From Paenibacillus sanguinis 2301083 = DSM 16941 (lineage in GTDB: Bacteria; Bacillota; Bacilli; Paenibacillales; Paenibacillaceae): 64,000 nt of DNA. Location: NCBI RefSeq assembly GCF_000374825.1, contig NZ_KB895386.1:62001-126000 (forward strand), read 5' to 3'. Below are positions 52,418-63,010 of this stretch, in pieces (within the stretch, counting starts at the first letter, position 1; each line of letters begins with the position of its first letter). Below the pieces are notes generated by a model that had not been told where the DNA came from, searched no databases, and saw only the letters and a list, made by a program, of their open reading frames with translations. Made by a program: the position numbers and the translations under genes.

Positions 52418-54163
52418 ATGAGCGCGCAAATTCCAGAAGTGCGGTCTACAGAACAATTACGTGAGAAATGGATGAAACCGGAAGTCATTTCGGGTTCAGA
52501 AATACTGCTTCGCAGTTTGCTTTTGGAAGGTGTCGAGTGTGTCTTCGGCTATCCGGGTGGCGCGGTATTGTACATTTACGATGCGTTGTATGGATTCACC
52601 GATTTCCACCACCTGCTGACAAGACATGAGCAGGGAGCCATTCATGCAGCAGATGGTTATGCACGGGCCACCGGCAAAGTTGGCGTATGCATCGCTACCT
52701 CCGGCCCAGGGGCAACCAACACCGTAACAGGAATCGCTACAGCGTTCATGGATTCGGTACCGCTTGTTGTCATTACAGGCAATGTCGTGTCAAGCCTGAT
52801 TGGCACAGATGCTTTCCAGGAGGCGGACATTACCGGCATTACGATGCCGATCACGAAGCATAGTTACTTGGTACGGGATGTTGAAGATTTGCCAAGAGTG
52901 ATTCACGAAGCGTTCCATATCGCAAATACAGGCCGTAAAGGTCCGGTTCTGATCGATATTCCGAAGGATGTATCAGCGAACAAAGCCCGCTTTGAACCGG
53001 TTCAATCGATTAACCTGCGTGGCTATAATCCCACTGTCGTACCGAACCGGTTACAGCTCGACAAGTTGGCGGCGGCCATTCAGGAAGCCGAGCGGCCGGT
53101 AATTATCGCCGGGGGCGGCGTGGTGTATTCCGGAGGACATGAGCAGTTGTTTGAATTCGTGAACAAGACACAAATTCCCATTACGACAACCTTGCTGGGA
53201 TTAGGTGCTTTCCCAAGCGGTCATGAGCTATGGATGGGAATGCCGGGGATGCATGGCACCCTTACGGCCAACCAGTCCATTCAGGAGGCAGACCTGCTGA
53301 TTAACATCGGGGCCCGGTTCGACGACCGGGTGACGGGCAAGCTCGACGGGTTCGCTCCGAAAGCGAAGATTGTTCATATCGACATCGATCCTGCTGAAAT
53401 CGGCAAAAACATTCATCCGGACATTCCGATTGTCGGGGATGTGAAGACGGTGCTGGAGCTGCTGAACCCGCTGGTAGCACGTGCCGATAAGGCGGATGCA
53501 TGGAGAGCGCACATCAGCCAGTCCAAACTGGATAAACCGCTGAAATACAAGGATTCCGATGAGGTGCTCAAGCCGCAATGGGTTATTGAACTTTTGAATG
53601 ACACAACTGGAGGAGATGCAATTGTCTCCACGGATGTGGGGCAGCACCAAATGTGGGCGGCACAGTATTACAAGTTTAACAAGCCTCGTTCCTGGATCAC
53701 CTCCGGGGGACTTGGCACGATGGGCTTCGGCTTCCCTTCCGCAATCGGCGCCCAAATGGGCTTCCCTGACCGTCTTGTTATCTCGATCAACGGTGACGGC
53801 GGGATGCAAATGTGTGCCCAGGAGCTTGCGATTTGTGCTATCAATAATATTCCGGTCAAGGTGGTTGTCATTAACAACCAGGTGCTGGGCATGGTTCGGC
53901 AGTGGCAGGAATTGATTTACAACAATCGCTACAGTCACATCGATCTCGAAGGCAGCCCGGATTTTGTGAAGCTGGCTGAGGCCTATGGTGTTAAAGGCTT
54001 GCGTGCCACAAACAAAGAGGATGCCAAGCGTGTCTGGCAGGAGGCGCTCGATACCCCGGGACCTGTGCTGGTGGAATTCGTAGTCAGCAAAGGGGAAAAT
54101 GTATATCCGATGGTCCCTCAAGGTTCTACCATTGATCAAATGCTGATGGGGGACAGTGAATGA
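52418..54163 (+). CDS. ilvB: Acetolactate synthase large subunit
   Basis: Thiamine-diphosphate enzyme that makes acetolactate or acetohydroxybutyrate, first common step of valine, leucine and isoleucine synthesis. 581 residues: N-terminal VFGYPGGAVLYIYDAL, catalytic glutamate in LLTRHEQGAIHAADGYAR, FAD/central domain, and ThDP motif NGDGGMQMCAQELAICAINN near residue 455. GGAAGGAGG precedes the ATG. It overlaps ilvN (ATGA). Confidence 0.97.
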   Translation: MSAQIPEVRSTEQLREKWMKPEVISGSEILLRSLLLEGVECVFGYPGGAVLYIYDALYGFTDFHHLLTRHEQGAIHAADGYARATGKVGVCIATSGPGATNTVTGIATAFMDSVPLVVITGNVVSSLIGTDAFQEADITGITMPITKHSYLVRDVEDLPRVIHEAFHIANTGRKGPVLIDIPKDVSANKARFEPVQSINLRGYNPTVVPNRLQLDKLAAAIQEAERPVIIAGGGVVYSGGHEQLFEFVNKTQIPITTTLLGLGAFPSGHELWMGMPGMHGTLTANQSIQEADLLINIGARFDDRVTGKLDGFAPKAKIVHIDIDPAEIGKNIHPDIPIVGDVKTVLELLNPLVARADKADAWRAHISQSKLDKPLKYKDSDEVLKPQWVIELLNDTTGGDAIVSTDVGQHQMWAAQYYKFNKPRSWITSGGLGTMGFGFPSAIGAQMGFPDRLVISINGDGGMQMCAQELAICAINNIPVKVVVINNQVLGMVRQWQELIYNNRYSHIDLEGSPDFVKLAEAYGVKGLRATNKEDAKRVWQEALDTPGPVLVEFVVSKGENVYPMVPQGSTIDQMLMGDSE

Positions 54164-54648
54164 TGAGAAGAAACCATGCGATTGCCGTATTAGTTAATGA
54201 TCAGCCAGGTGTTCTGCAACGTGTAGCAGGTTTGTTTGGCCGGCGCGGCTTCAATATCGAAAGTATTACCGTCGGCCAGTCCGAAGAGCAAGGGCTCTCC
54301 AGAATGGTTATCGTCACGGAAGGCGACGACAAGACGCTCGAACAAATCGAGAAACAGCTATACAAGCTGATTGACGTTATTAAAGTGGTGAATTTGAGTT
54401 CGCGGCCGATGGTGGCTCGTGAGCTTGCCTTGATCAAGGTGAAGGCCGAGCCGGCCGAACGTCCTGAGATCATGGGGGTTGTCGAGACTTTCCGTGCTGC
54501 CGTTGTCGATATCGGGACGGCCAGCATGATTGTACAGGTTGTAGGGGATACGGAGAAGATTGATGCGATGATTGAACTGCTTCGGCCGTATGGTATCCGC
54601 GAATTATCAAGAACAGGTGTAACAGCCATGATTCGGGGTAACGCTTGA
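54160..54648 (+). CDS. ilvN: Acetolactate synthase small (regulatory) subunit
   Basis: 162 residues. N-terminal ACT domain (HAIAVLVNDQPGVLQRVAGL, RRGFNIESITVGQSEEQGLS), which binds the feedback inhibitor valine, and the C-terminal ALS_ss domain ending YGIRELSRTGVTAMIRG. Overlaps ilvB by four bases, ensuring balanced subunits. Confidence 0.97.
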   Translation: MMRRNHAIAVLVNDQPGVLQRVAGLFGRRGFNIESITVGQSEEQGLSRMVIVTEGDDKTLEQIEKQLYKLIDVIKVVNLSSRPMVARELALIKVKAEPAERPEIMGVVETFRAAVVDIGTASMIVQVVGDTEKIDAMIELLRPYGIRELSRTGVTAMIRGNA

Positions 54649-55862
<1,214 letters not shown>

Positions 55863-55880
55863 GTTATAGGCCTTAACAGC

Positions 55881-55926
55881 AACTCCAAGGTGGCGTCCCT
55901 GAGCACGCCTGCCTTGGAGTTTTTTT
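55881..55926 (+). terminator. Terminator after ilvC
   Basis: AACTCCAAGG and CCTTGGAGTT form a perfect ten-base outer stem, GGCG and CGCC an inner one, followed by T6-7. It separates ilvBNC from leuB. Confidence 0.9.
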
Positions 55927-55945
55927 GAATTTAAATTAGATAGCT

Positions 55946-56182
55946 GTTCGCGTTCAAAGTCAGGTTTTCAGCACCGAAGCTTAAGCTTCCGATGTGCGTT
56001 TTTTCAACCCGCCTGAGCCCTGATGAAGCTAGGGACTGAGAAGCGGAGCTACACGTTTTCTTAGAAAACGACTTCGGAAGCATGGGTACGTGAGCAACGG
56101 AAGCCCCCGGGTGAATTCAAGATTCGATGTCGAATCTGCTCCTCGAACTGCTTCGTCCTGGGAAGACGACTTTTTGAACTAC
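55946..56182 (+). repeat. Dispersed repeat, copy 4 (longest, ~235 bases)
   Basis: Begins GTTCAAAGTCAGGTTTTC and ends GACGACTTTTTGAACTACC, so the ends are inverted repeats. Inside are AAGCTTAAGCTTCCG, ACGTTTTCTTAGAAAACG and GATTCGATGTCGAATC palindromes. The left third matches 9815-9907 and the right third matches 40031-40110, each in inverted orientation. Non-coding, between ilvC and leuB. Confidence 0.7.
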
Positions 56183-56289
56183 CCCTTATAGGAGAAACCT
56201 ATTAGTCTAATAGATACTATATCTTTGTTAATCCTCACATCGTATGATAAAACAGAAGAAGATGATGTTTACGAGAGGGAGCGGTAGGA

Positions 56290-57369
56290 ATGGCTGAAGT
56301 GAAAAAAATCGCAATAATTGCGGGCGACGGTATTGGGCCCGAGGTAGTGGCCGAAGCAGAGAAGGTATTAAAGCGCACAGAGGAATTGTTTGGTTATCGC
56401 TTTGAAACGGAGCATGCCTTGTTCGGGGGCATCGCGATTGATGAGAAAGGGACACCCTTGCCGCAGGACACGCTTGAGGTATGCCAGCAAGCCGATGCTG
56501 TACTGCTGGGGGCGGTTGGTGGTCCAAAATGGGATAACAATCCGAAGGAGCTGCGTCCTGAGACGGGTCTGCTAGGTATTCGCAAAGCGCTCGGACTGTT
56601 CTCGAATCTGCGTCCGGCGGTCGTCTTTGATTGCCTGAAGGATGCTTCAACACTCAAACCGGAAGTACTGGAAGGCACAGATTTAATCGTGGTGCGTGAG
56701 CTTACAGGCGGCATTTATTTCGGTGAGAAATACCGTCGTGAAACGGAGTATGGTCAAGAGGCGGTAGATACCTGCGCATACAATGTTACCGAGGTTGAGC
56801 GTATTGTGCGTCAGGCATTCGAGATTGCGGGCAAACGTCGCAAAAAGCTCGCTTCTGTGGACAAGGCCAATGTGCTCGAAAGCTCACGCCTGTGGAGAGA
56901 GGTTGTCAACCGCGTGGCTCCTGAATACCCCGAGGTAGAACTGGAACATGTACTTGTTGACAACTGTGCTATGCAACTGCTGCGTCGTCCATCCAGCTTC
57001 GATGTCATTGTGACAGAGAATATGTTCGGGGATATTCTCAGCGATGAAGCAGCGATGCTGACGGGTTCGATAGGCATGTTGTCCTCAGCCTCTCTGGGAG
57101 AAGGCAGCTTTGGACTTTATGAGCCAGTCCATGGCTCGGCACCGGATATCGCTGGACAGAACCTGGCGAATCCGATTGCTACGATTTTGTCGGTCGCCCT
57201 GATGTTCCGTATGACCTTCGGGTATGAAGATGCTGCGGATGCGATTGAAGCGGCTGTAGCGAATGTGCTGGATGCGGGTCACCGCACAGGCGATATTGCT
57301 GTAGACAAGAGCAAAGCGATTGGTACCCGGGAGATGGGCGAACTGATTATTGCCGCCATCAAGAAATAA
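56290..57369 (+). CDS. leuB: 3-isopropylmalate dehydrogenase
   Basis: NAD-dependent oxidative decarboxylation in leucine synthesis. 359 residues: [56 protein letters not shown] (substrate arginines), [28 protein letters not shown] and [27 protein letters not shown], and [27 protein letters not shown] precedes the ATG. leuA, leuC and leuD are not adjacent. Confidence 0.96.
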   Translation: MAEVKKIAIIAGDGIGPEVVAEAEKVLKRTEELFGYRFETEHALFGGIAIDEKGTPLPQDTLEVCQQADAVLLGAVGGPKWDNNPKELRPETGLLGIRKALGLFSNLRPAVVFDCLKDASTLKPEVLEGTDLIVVRELTGGIYFGEKYRRETEYGQEAVDTCAYNVTEVERIVRQAFEIAGKRRKKLASVDKANVLESSRLWREVVNRVAPEYPEVELEHVLVDNCAMQLLRRPSSFDVIVTENMFGDILSDEAAMLTGSIGMLSSASLGEGSFGLYEPVHGSAPDIAGQNLANPIATILSVALMFRMTFGYEDAADAIEAAVANVLDAGHRTGDIAVDKSKAIGTREMGELIIAAIKK

Positions 57370-57456
57370 GCGATGTGAGTCTAAATAAAGCTTGTTTGAC
57401 TTTAAAAATAGCCGGTGATACTATGTGAATTGCAGGTTTGCAAAGGAGGGATTGGA

Positions 57457-58002
57457 GTGGCAGAACGTTTGGTTGGAAGACCCGCACCGGATTTTGATAT
57501 GGCGGTAGTGACCGGGGACGGTAAGGAATTTGGACGCAAGAAGCTGTCCGATTATCGTGGCAAGTGGCTGGTATTTTTCTTCTATCCACTTGATTTTACC
57601 TTTGTATGTCCGACTGAAATTACTGCATTGAGCCAGGCATACGAAGAATTTCAGAAGTTGGATTGCGAGATTCTTGGTGCCAGTGTGGACTCCGAGCATA
57701 GCCACAAAGCATGGATTAACACACCGAGGGACAGCGGCGGTCTTGGCCAGTTGAACTTCCCGCTCGCTTCTGATATTACGAAGAGCGTAGCGCGTGATTA
57801 CGGCATACTGATTGAAGAAGAAGGCATTGCTCTTCGCGGCTTGTTTATTATCGATCCCGAAGGCGAATTGAAATATCAAGTGGTTAACCATAACGATGTG
57901 GGACGTAGCGTAGATGAGACGCTTCGTGTGTTGCAGGCGCTGCAATCCGGTGGACTATGCGCTATGAATTGGAAGCCGGGCGACAAAAATTTGAATGGAT
58001 AG
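57457..58002 (+). CDS. 2-Cys peroxiredoxin (AhpC/TSA family)
   Basis: 181 residues from GTG 57457 (AAAGGAGG seven bases upstream). Thioredoxin-fold peroxidase with the peroxidatic cysteine in [12 protein letters not shown] and a second cysteine near the C-terminus in [15 protein letters not shown], the AhpC/Prx1 arrangement. It reduces hydrogen peroxide and organic peroxides with an unidentified electron donor; no AhpF gene is adjacent. Independent gene with its own terminator. Confidence 0.92.
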   Translation: MAERLVGRPAPDFDMAVVTGDGKEFGRKKLSDYRGKWLVFFFYPLDFTFVCPTEITALSQAYEEFQKLDCEILGASVDSEHSHKAWINTPRDSGGLGQLNFPLASDITKSVARDYGILIEEEGIALRGLFIIDPEGELKYQVVNHNDVGRSVDETLRVLQALQSGGLCAMNWKPGDKNLNG

Positions 58003-58095
58003 AGGCGGCCTATGAGCCTGCAGCGTCTCATCGTCCGCATCACAAGTCACAAGCGTCGATTTCGATTTTGAGCTTTGAATAAACATAGCAGCAGT

Positions 58096-58133
58096 ACCCC
58101 CTGTTTGGGCGATGCCCCCGCAGGGGGTTTTTT
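58096..58133 (+). terminator. Terminator after the peroxiredoxin gene
   Basis: ACCCCCTG pairs with CAGGGGGT, inner GGGC/GCCC, followed by T5. Confidence 0.88.
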
Positions 58134-58298
58134 GCCCCGCATGCATGGTTTGAGTGCGCTGGCGGAAAAGTAAACGTAAATGTGATTTTATTGATTTCCG
58201 CAGGAATTTGCCGAGGGCTCCACGAATAAATTATATGACATCCCTACTTGTGTACACGAACTGGGGAATGAACCAAACGCGGGAAAGGGTGAAGGGGA

Positions 58299-58709
58299 AT
58301 GAGTTTTTGCTGCGGAGCCAGTATGTTAGGAACAAAGGGAACATTAAAGCATTATCGTACGCAAGTTCATAATGTACCCCTTTTATTTTGCCCGGTATGT
58401 CATCGGGTTGAGGTTCATTATAAAGTTGAAAATGAATATGAAATTTTAGCTGAGTACGCCCATAGTGATGGCGTTTCCGAGATCGACTTTCAGGATTTCG
58501 TCATGGAGGATGATGATTCGATCTTTGGCAATTGCGTCAACCGGGAGGATGAAGATCCGCTCGTTATCGTACAAAGCCAAATTGATATTTCACTCGATCT
58601 GCTGTCGGTCGCCAAGCAAATCGGCGATGAGAAGTGGGAAGATGAGCTTAAGAAGCGGCTGGCTGTAATGAGCCGTCGCAGAGCCAGACTACAGCATAAT
58701 AACCGCTAA
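58299..58709 (+). CDS. Hypothetical CxxC protein
   Basis: 136 residues. The first half has cysteine motifs (MSFCCG and LLFCPVCHRVEVHYKVENEY) that look like a small zinc-binding finger, reminiscent of but not clearly the YgiT/MqsA type. The second half is acidic (EIDFQDFVMEDDDSIFGN) with a basic helical tail (KKRLAVMSRRRARLQHNNR). GAAGGGG is close upstream of the ATG. Function unknown. Monocistronic with its own terminator. Confidence 0.72.
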   Translation: MSFCCGASMLGTKGTLKHYRTQVHNVPLLFCPVCHRVEVHYKVENEYEILAEYAHSDGVSEIDFQDFVMEDDDSIFGNCVNREDEDPLVIVQSQIDISLDLLSVAKQIGDEKWEDELKKRLAVMSRRRARLQHNNR

Positions 58710-58715
58710 ATCCGC

Positions 58716-58753
58716 AAAATAGTCTTCCGCGAAGAAGGCTATTTTCTTTTTTT
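58716..58753 (+). terminator. Terminator after the CxxC hypothetical gene
   Basis: AAAATAGTCTTC pairs with GAAGAAGGCTATTTT, followed by T7. Confidence 0.85.
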
Positions 58754-59002
58754 AGGACCAGGATCGTTCTTTTGCGTTGATCCAACCTTTTTCGACAGTA
58801 TCTCTGGTTGACGATAATTGGAAAACTTTACTATGATTGAAGCAGGATGCTCTTGGGGACGGCACAGTTAGCGTTAAAGCAAGCAGAATCAATAGACAAG
58901 CTACTACTTATGTGCGCCGGTTTAGGGAAAAGTTCTTCTCAGGTAGTGATCGTATGTTGTCGGTAAGGGCAAGTACATCATTTGTGTAAAGGGGGAACCA
59001 AC

Positions 59003-60106
59003 TTGTTGAGTGAATTTCAAGAGACACTGCTCCAGTCCGTCAAAGCATTCCAATCAACCCAACTCGTCAAGAACAAGTATGAAAACGTGCTCCAGCACCT
59101 GGACAGCGGCATTATGCTGTTTGATAGCGATGGGGTTCTAACCTTCATCAATGTTCAAATGGCCAAGCTTCTCGAACTACCGCGCCAGTCCCTCATTGGC
59201 TGTAACTTGCTGCATATGCTTCGGCATCCCCACCTCAATTCCTTCAAGAAACGCAGAATTATGCGCATTTACCGGGAGACCATTTTTCACAGAAAGAAAT
59301 ATCACGAATTAATAGATGAATACGGGAGGCACTGGTTGATTACAGTTACCTATGGGGATCAAATGGACGGAGATTTCTTGCTTAGCGTCAAGGATGTCTC
59401 CGACTTTAGAAGAATCGAACAAGCTGCTTATCAAAATGATAAGATGGCGATGCTGGGTAAAATATCAGCCGCAATTGCTCACGAAATTCGCAACCCGTTA
59501 ACGGCTATTCGCGGATTTATTCAATTGCTGCGTCCGCATCTTTTGGAGTTAGGCAAGGATGAATATGCCCGTATTATCTTGACGGAAATCGACCGGGCCA
59601 ACGATATCATTCATGAATTCCTCAACTCGTCCAAGCCGTCAGCTCCGCAAAAATCAGCGGTGAGTGTATCCTCTTTACTGAAGGAGGTTGTTCTGCTTAC
59701 GGAGAGCGAGGCTGTTATGAAGGGCTGTCAAATGATCCTGCATGCCCCTTCAGAGGAATTGTTTGTCTCCATTGATGTGAAGCAGATTAAGCAAGTGCTG
59801 TTGAATATTATCAAGAATGCGATGGATGCGATCGGCGAAGTGGAAGGTGAACATCAGGGAGTTATTAATGTTGGAGCCGAGATGGATGGGAAATTCGTAA
59901 AAATCTCCATACAGGATAATGGTAATGGGATGGACAAGGGGCTGCTGGTTCGCCTCTTCGACCCGTTCTTTACGACGAAGGAAAAAGGGACAGGCCTGGG
60001 GCTGTCGGTGAGCTATCGGATTATCCGCAATCACCGGGGAACGATATCTGTGGACAGCTTGAAGGGAGCCGGAACGATCTTTGTTATTTCTCTGCCGTTA
60101 GCCTAA
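59003..60106 (+). CDS. PAS-domain histidine kinase, possibly sporulation type
   Basis: 367 residues from TTG 59003 (AAAGGGGG seven bases upstream; frame open from 58982). No membrane segment is seen. PAS domain at ~25-130 (LDSGIMLFDSDGVLTFINVQ), phospho-acceptor box ISAAIAHEIRNPLTAIRGFI near residue 160, N box LLNIIKNAMDAIG, G1 IQDNGNGMDK, F box and G2 KEKGTGLGLSVSYR. The lack of an adjacent response regulator and the kinase sequence resemble the phosphorelay kinases (KinA-E) of sporulating Bacillales; that role is inferred. Confidence 0.88.
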   Translation: MLSEFQETLLQSVKAFQSTQLVKNKYENVLQHLDSGIMLFDSDGVLTFINVQMAKLLELPRQSLIGCNLLHMLRHPHLNSFKKRRIMRIYRETIFHRKKYHELIDEYGRHWLITVTYGDQMDGDFLLSVKDVSDFRRIEQAAYQNDKMAMLGKISAAIAHEIRNPLTAIRGFIQLLRPHLLELGKDEYARIILTEIDRANDIIHEFLNSSKPSAPQKSAVSVSSLLKEVVLLTESEAVMKGCQMILHAPSEELFVSIDVKQIKQVLLNIIKNAMDAIGEVEGEHQGVINVGAEMDGKFVKISIQDNGNGMDKGLLVRLFDPFFTTKEKGTGLGLSVSYRIIRNHRGTISVDSLKGAGTIFVISLPLA

Positions 60107-60126
60107 TTATTGAAGCAAAGGGACTC

Positions 60127-60188
60127 CAATTGAAAGGGCTCCTTGCTCCGCCGCTGTGGCCGTGGAGCAAGGAGCCTTCCTTCAATTG
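60127..60188. terminator. Large hairpin between convergent kinase and feo genes
   Basis: CAATTGAA ... TTCAATTG outer stem and GGGCTCCTTGCTCC / GGAGCAAGGAGCC inner stem around a GC-rich loop. A strong fold ending both transcripts, though the T-run is minimal. Confidence 0.7.
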
Positions 60189-60193
60189 CTGTG

Positions 60194-60415
60194 CTAGCGA
60201 GTTAACGAGATATATAGGTGGCCGGCAATAGCCTTGCTTAAGGCCAGCCGCGAGCCCTTGACGTTAACGATCAGATTGCCACCCGTTTCATTAACAACTG
60301 TAATGGAAGCCCCGGGTACGATACCAAGACCTTCGAGAAACTTGCGAGTGGCGTCGGAGGCTTTACACTCGCGTATGATAGCCTCCTGACCTGGAGGCAG
60401 CATAGTTAGTGGCAT
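60194..60415 (-). CDS. feoA: FeoA-domain protein (second copy)
   Basis: 73-residue SH3-like ferrous-iron transport accessory protein: LPPGQEAIIRECKASDATRK, FLEGLGIVPGASITVVNETGG and VNVKGSRLALSKAIAGHLYI. Last gene of the feo operon. AAGGAGG is 10 bases before the ATG. A further FeoA is encoded at the head of the operon. Confidence 0.92.
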   Translation of the reverse strand: MPLTMLPPGQEAIIRECKASDATRKFLEGLGIVPGASITVVNETGGNLIVNVKGSRLALSKAIAGHLYISLTR

Positions 60416-60435
60416 ATGATGAAGTCCTCCTTGGT

Positions 60436-60612
60436 TTAAGGGCGTTGTTCTGAAGCTTTAGAGTGCTTCTGGAGCTCGCAGCAGGAGCTGAATTGCTCGC
60501 AGGAGCCGCTGCATCCGGCACAACCTCCGCCTGATTTCTGACGCTTGATATAGCGGTATACGGTGAAGCCGATAATTCCGGCCAGGATAGCAATGATCAG
60601 GTAATCAATCAT
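60436..60612 (-). CDS. FeoB-associated Cys-rich membrane protein
   Basis: 58 residues from ATG 60612 (AAGGAGGGG seven bases upstream; the frame starts ten codons earlier). One membrane segment (MIDYLIIAILAGIIGFTVYR) and a cysteine cluster (GGGCAGCSGSCEQFSSCC), the pattern of FeoB-associated cysteine-rich proteins found after feoB. Exact role unknown; possibly a metallochaperone or redox partner. Confidence 0.88.
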   Translation of the reverse strand: MIDYLIIAILAGIIGFTVYRYIKRQKSGGGCAGCSGSCEQFSSCCELQKHSKASEQRP

Positions 60613-60648
60613 GAAAATTCCCCTCCTTAGATATGGATACATATGAAT

Positions 60649-62706
60649 TTAGGCAATGCCGATTCCCAGCAGATGCCCGACTTGATAAACCAGCATGGAT
60701 ATTACCCAGGCTAAGCCGCATTGATAAGCCACGGTGAACAAAGTCCATTTCCAGGAGCCCAATTCTTTCTTCGCTGTGGAAATCGCCGCAACACATGGAG
60801 CATACAACAACACAAACACCATGACAGAAAAGGCGGCCAGCGGTGTGAAGTGCGCTTGCAAAGCTGTACCCAAGGCGGCTGTGAGCTCTTCGGTTCCCGT
60901 ATTAATATAGAGAATTCCCAAGGTACTAACAACGGCTTCCTTGGCGATCAAGCCTGTCAGCAAGGCGGCACCAATCTGCCAATGAACGACTGACGAATCC
61001 TTGACAAAGCCGAAGCCATTCCAGGTGAAGAGTGGGGCAATTACTTTGCCGATGGCGCCGAATATGCTTTGGGAAGGATCATCCACCATTTGAAAAGAGA
61101 AGTTGAAGCTTTGGAGGAACCAAATGACAACGGTCATGGATAGCAGAATCGTTCCGACCTTGATGACATATCCTTTGGCCTTCTCCCAAGTATGAGACAC
61201 CGTTGATTTCAAGGTAGGAATGCGGTAAGGCGGAAGTTCCATGACAAATGGCGCAGACTCACCACGCAGGACGGTTCGATTGAGCAGCAGGCATGACAGC
61301 ATGGCCATGACAATGCCCAAGAAATAAATGCTGAAGACGACGAGTCCTCGGTGAGCGGCAAAAAAGGCTCCGGCAAATACAGCATATACAGGAATCCGTG
61401 CGCTGCAAGACATAAACGGCATCAAGGTGATTGTTAAGCGGCGGCTTCGTTCGTCCTCCAGCGTACGCGTAGCCATAATGGCGGGGACTGCGCAGCCATA
61501 ACCCATTAACAGGGGTACGAAGGCTTTCCCTGAAAGACCAAAATGACGGAAGAGGCGGTCCATAACGAACGCTACTCTGGACATATAGCCGATGTCTTCC
61601 AGTACGGACAGGCACAAGAAAAGAATAACGATTTGCGGAAGGAAGGAGAGGACGTTCCCGACCCCGGTAATAACTCCGCCTACAACAAGCCCTTGAATAA
61701 CATCGGAGGCACCTGCCCATTCCAGGAAGCGTGAGGCTGCATCTGGCAGAATTTCGGTCACGAGAGCTCCGAACGGATCGACGATCAAGGCGCCGATAGA
61801 CCCTACGGCCATCTCAAAAATCAGGTACATAATGGCAAAGAAGATAGGAAGTCCTAATATGCGATGGGTCACAATTTTATCCACTTTATCCGAGAAGGAG
61901 AGCTTTCCAGGCCGGAGGCCCTTCTTGACGTGGCGAGAGATGGCATCACTGATATACTGATAACGCAAATCCGCAATCAACGTCTCAAGCTCGCCATCCG
62001 CCGCTCGTTCAGCCTCGTTTACGATGTGATCAATAGTGGACTCCAGAGAAGCGGAGAGCTTCAGCGTTGACTTGATCTTCTCATCCTTCTCCAGCAGCTT
62101 GATGGCATGAAATAAGGTATTCTCGTATCCGCCTGCCTTCAATGTCTCGCTGATTTCCTGCATGGCTCCGTACAATTTTGTGTTCTTGAGCGGACTTTCA
62201 GGAGTGGTCTGAGATTGATGATGAAAGGCGACAGCCTTCTCCAGCAATTCCTTGATGCCTTGATGCTTGGTGGCTACAATCGGAACAATGGGCACCCCCA
62301 GGCGCTGCTCTAAGCCCGCGATGTCGATCTGGTCTCCGCGAAGCTCCACTTCATCCATCATATTGAGGGCAATGATGCTGGGAATTCCCAATTCCAGCAG
62401 TTGTGTGGTCAGATATAAGTTGCGTTCAATATTGGTGGCATCAACAATATTAATAATGACGTCCGGCTGATCGTTAGCCAAAAAATCCCGGGCAACAATC
62501 TCTTCTGCGGTATACGGAGAAAGAGAATAAATTCCGGGCAAGTCGATAATTACGATATTTTCTCTGCTTTTCTTGCATCTTCCCTCGCGTCGTTCTACCG
62601 TGACGCCAGGCCAATTGCCAACATGGGCATTGTTGCCTGTCAAATGATTAAAGAGGGTTGTCTTGCCGCTATTGGGGTTGCCTGCTAATGCAAATCGGTA
62701 GGCCAT
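60649..62706 (-). CDS. feoB: Ferrous iron transport protein B
   Basis: 685 residues. N-terminal G-protein domain: G1 ALAGNPNSGKTTLFN, G2-region NWPGVTVERREG, G3 DLPGIYSLSPYT, G4 ALNMMDEVE, and the GDI helical region up to ~residue 260. The membrane part (residues ~280-680) has the gate motifs VLSFLPQIVILFLCLSVLED, GYGCAVPAIMATRTLED and SCSARIPVYAVFAGAF. Imports Fe(II). Begins 18 bases after feoA and sits under the Fur-type site upstream of it. Confidence 0.97.
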   Translation of the reverse strand: MAYRFALAGNPNSGKTTLFNHLTGNNAHVGNWPGVTVERREGRCKKSRENIVIIDLPGIYSLSPYTAEEIVARDFLANDQPDVIINIVDATNIERNLYLTTQLLELGIPSIIALNMMDEVELRGDQIDIAGLEQRLGVPIVPIVATKHQGIKELLEKAVAFHHQSQTTPESPLKNTKLYGAMQEISETLKAGGYENTLFHAIKLLEKDEKIKSTLKLSASLESTIDHIVNEAERAADGELETLIADLRYQYISDAISRHVKKGLRPGKLSFSDKVDKIVTHRILGLPIFFAIMYLIFEMAVGSIGALIVDPFGALVTEILPDAASRFLEWAGASDVIQGLVVGGVITGVGNVLSFLPQIVILFLCLSVLEDIGYMSRVAFVMDRLFRHFGLSGKAFVPLLMGYGCAVPAIMATRTLEDERSRRLTITLMPFMSCSARIPVYAVFAGAFFAAHRGLVVFSIYFLGIVMAMLSCLLLNRTVLRGESAPFVMELPPYRIPTLKSTVSHTWEKAKGYVIKVGTILLSMTVVIWFLQSFNFSFQMVDDPSQSIFGAIGKVIAPLFTWNGFGFVKDSSVVHWQIGAALLTGLIAKEAVVSTLGILYINTGTEELTAALGTALQAHFTPLAAFSVMVFVLLYAPCVAAISTAKKELGSWKWTLFTVAYQCGLAWVISMLVYQVGHLLGIGIA

Positions 62707-62723
62707 CGTTCTTCATCCTTCAT

Positions 62724-62960
62724 TTATAAATTTATTTTCTCGACTGTGATTTGGTCTGCTTCTGATTTACGTATGCTTAAGTCGTAACCGCGAATATGAA
62801 TCTCCAGCGGATCGCCAAGGGGAGCGACTTTCTTCATCATAATGGTGGCTCCCGGGGTAATTCCCATATCCATCAGCCTTCGCCGGAGAGGACCGCTGGC
62901 TCCGATATTTTTGATAATGCCGCTTTCTTTGGGTTTTAGCTCTTTTAAGGATACTATCAT
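62724..62960 (-). CDS. feoA: FeoA ferrous iron transport accessory protein
   Basis: 78 residues from ATG 62960 (GGAGGT seven bases upstream; the frame starts 28 codons earlier but without conservation). SH3-like FeoA fold: VSLKELKPKESGIIKNIGAS, RLMDMGITPGATIMMKKVAP and GDPLEIHIRGYDLSIRKSEA. First gene of the feo operon. Confidence 0.93.
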   Translation of the reverse strand: MIVSLKELKPKESGIIKNIGASGPLRRRLMDMGITPGATIMMKKVAPLGDPLEIHIRGYDLSIRKSEADQITVEKINL

Positions 62961-62980
62961 CTGGATAACCTCCAACACCA

Positions 62981-63010
62981 AGTGTAAACTTAATTGAGAA
63001 TCAATCTCAA
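62981..63010 (-). promoter_or_regulatory. Fur-type box and promoter of the feo operon
   Basis: TGAGAATCAATCTCA (62995-63009) is a 7-1-7 dyad with one mismatch between halves, close to the Bacillus Fur box TGATAATnATTATCA. On the minus strand TTGAGA (63010-63005), 18 bases, then TACACT (62986-62981) form a promoter that the box covers, about 35 bases before feoA. Confidence 0.75.

Noticed and set aside
53228-54139. 303-codon open frame antisense to ilvB
   Set aside because: It lies wholly inside a certain gene, the product has no recognisable fold and no ribosome-binding site. Long antisense frames are common in GC-rich codon contexts.
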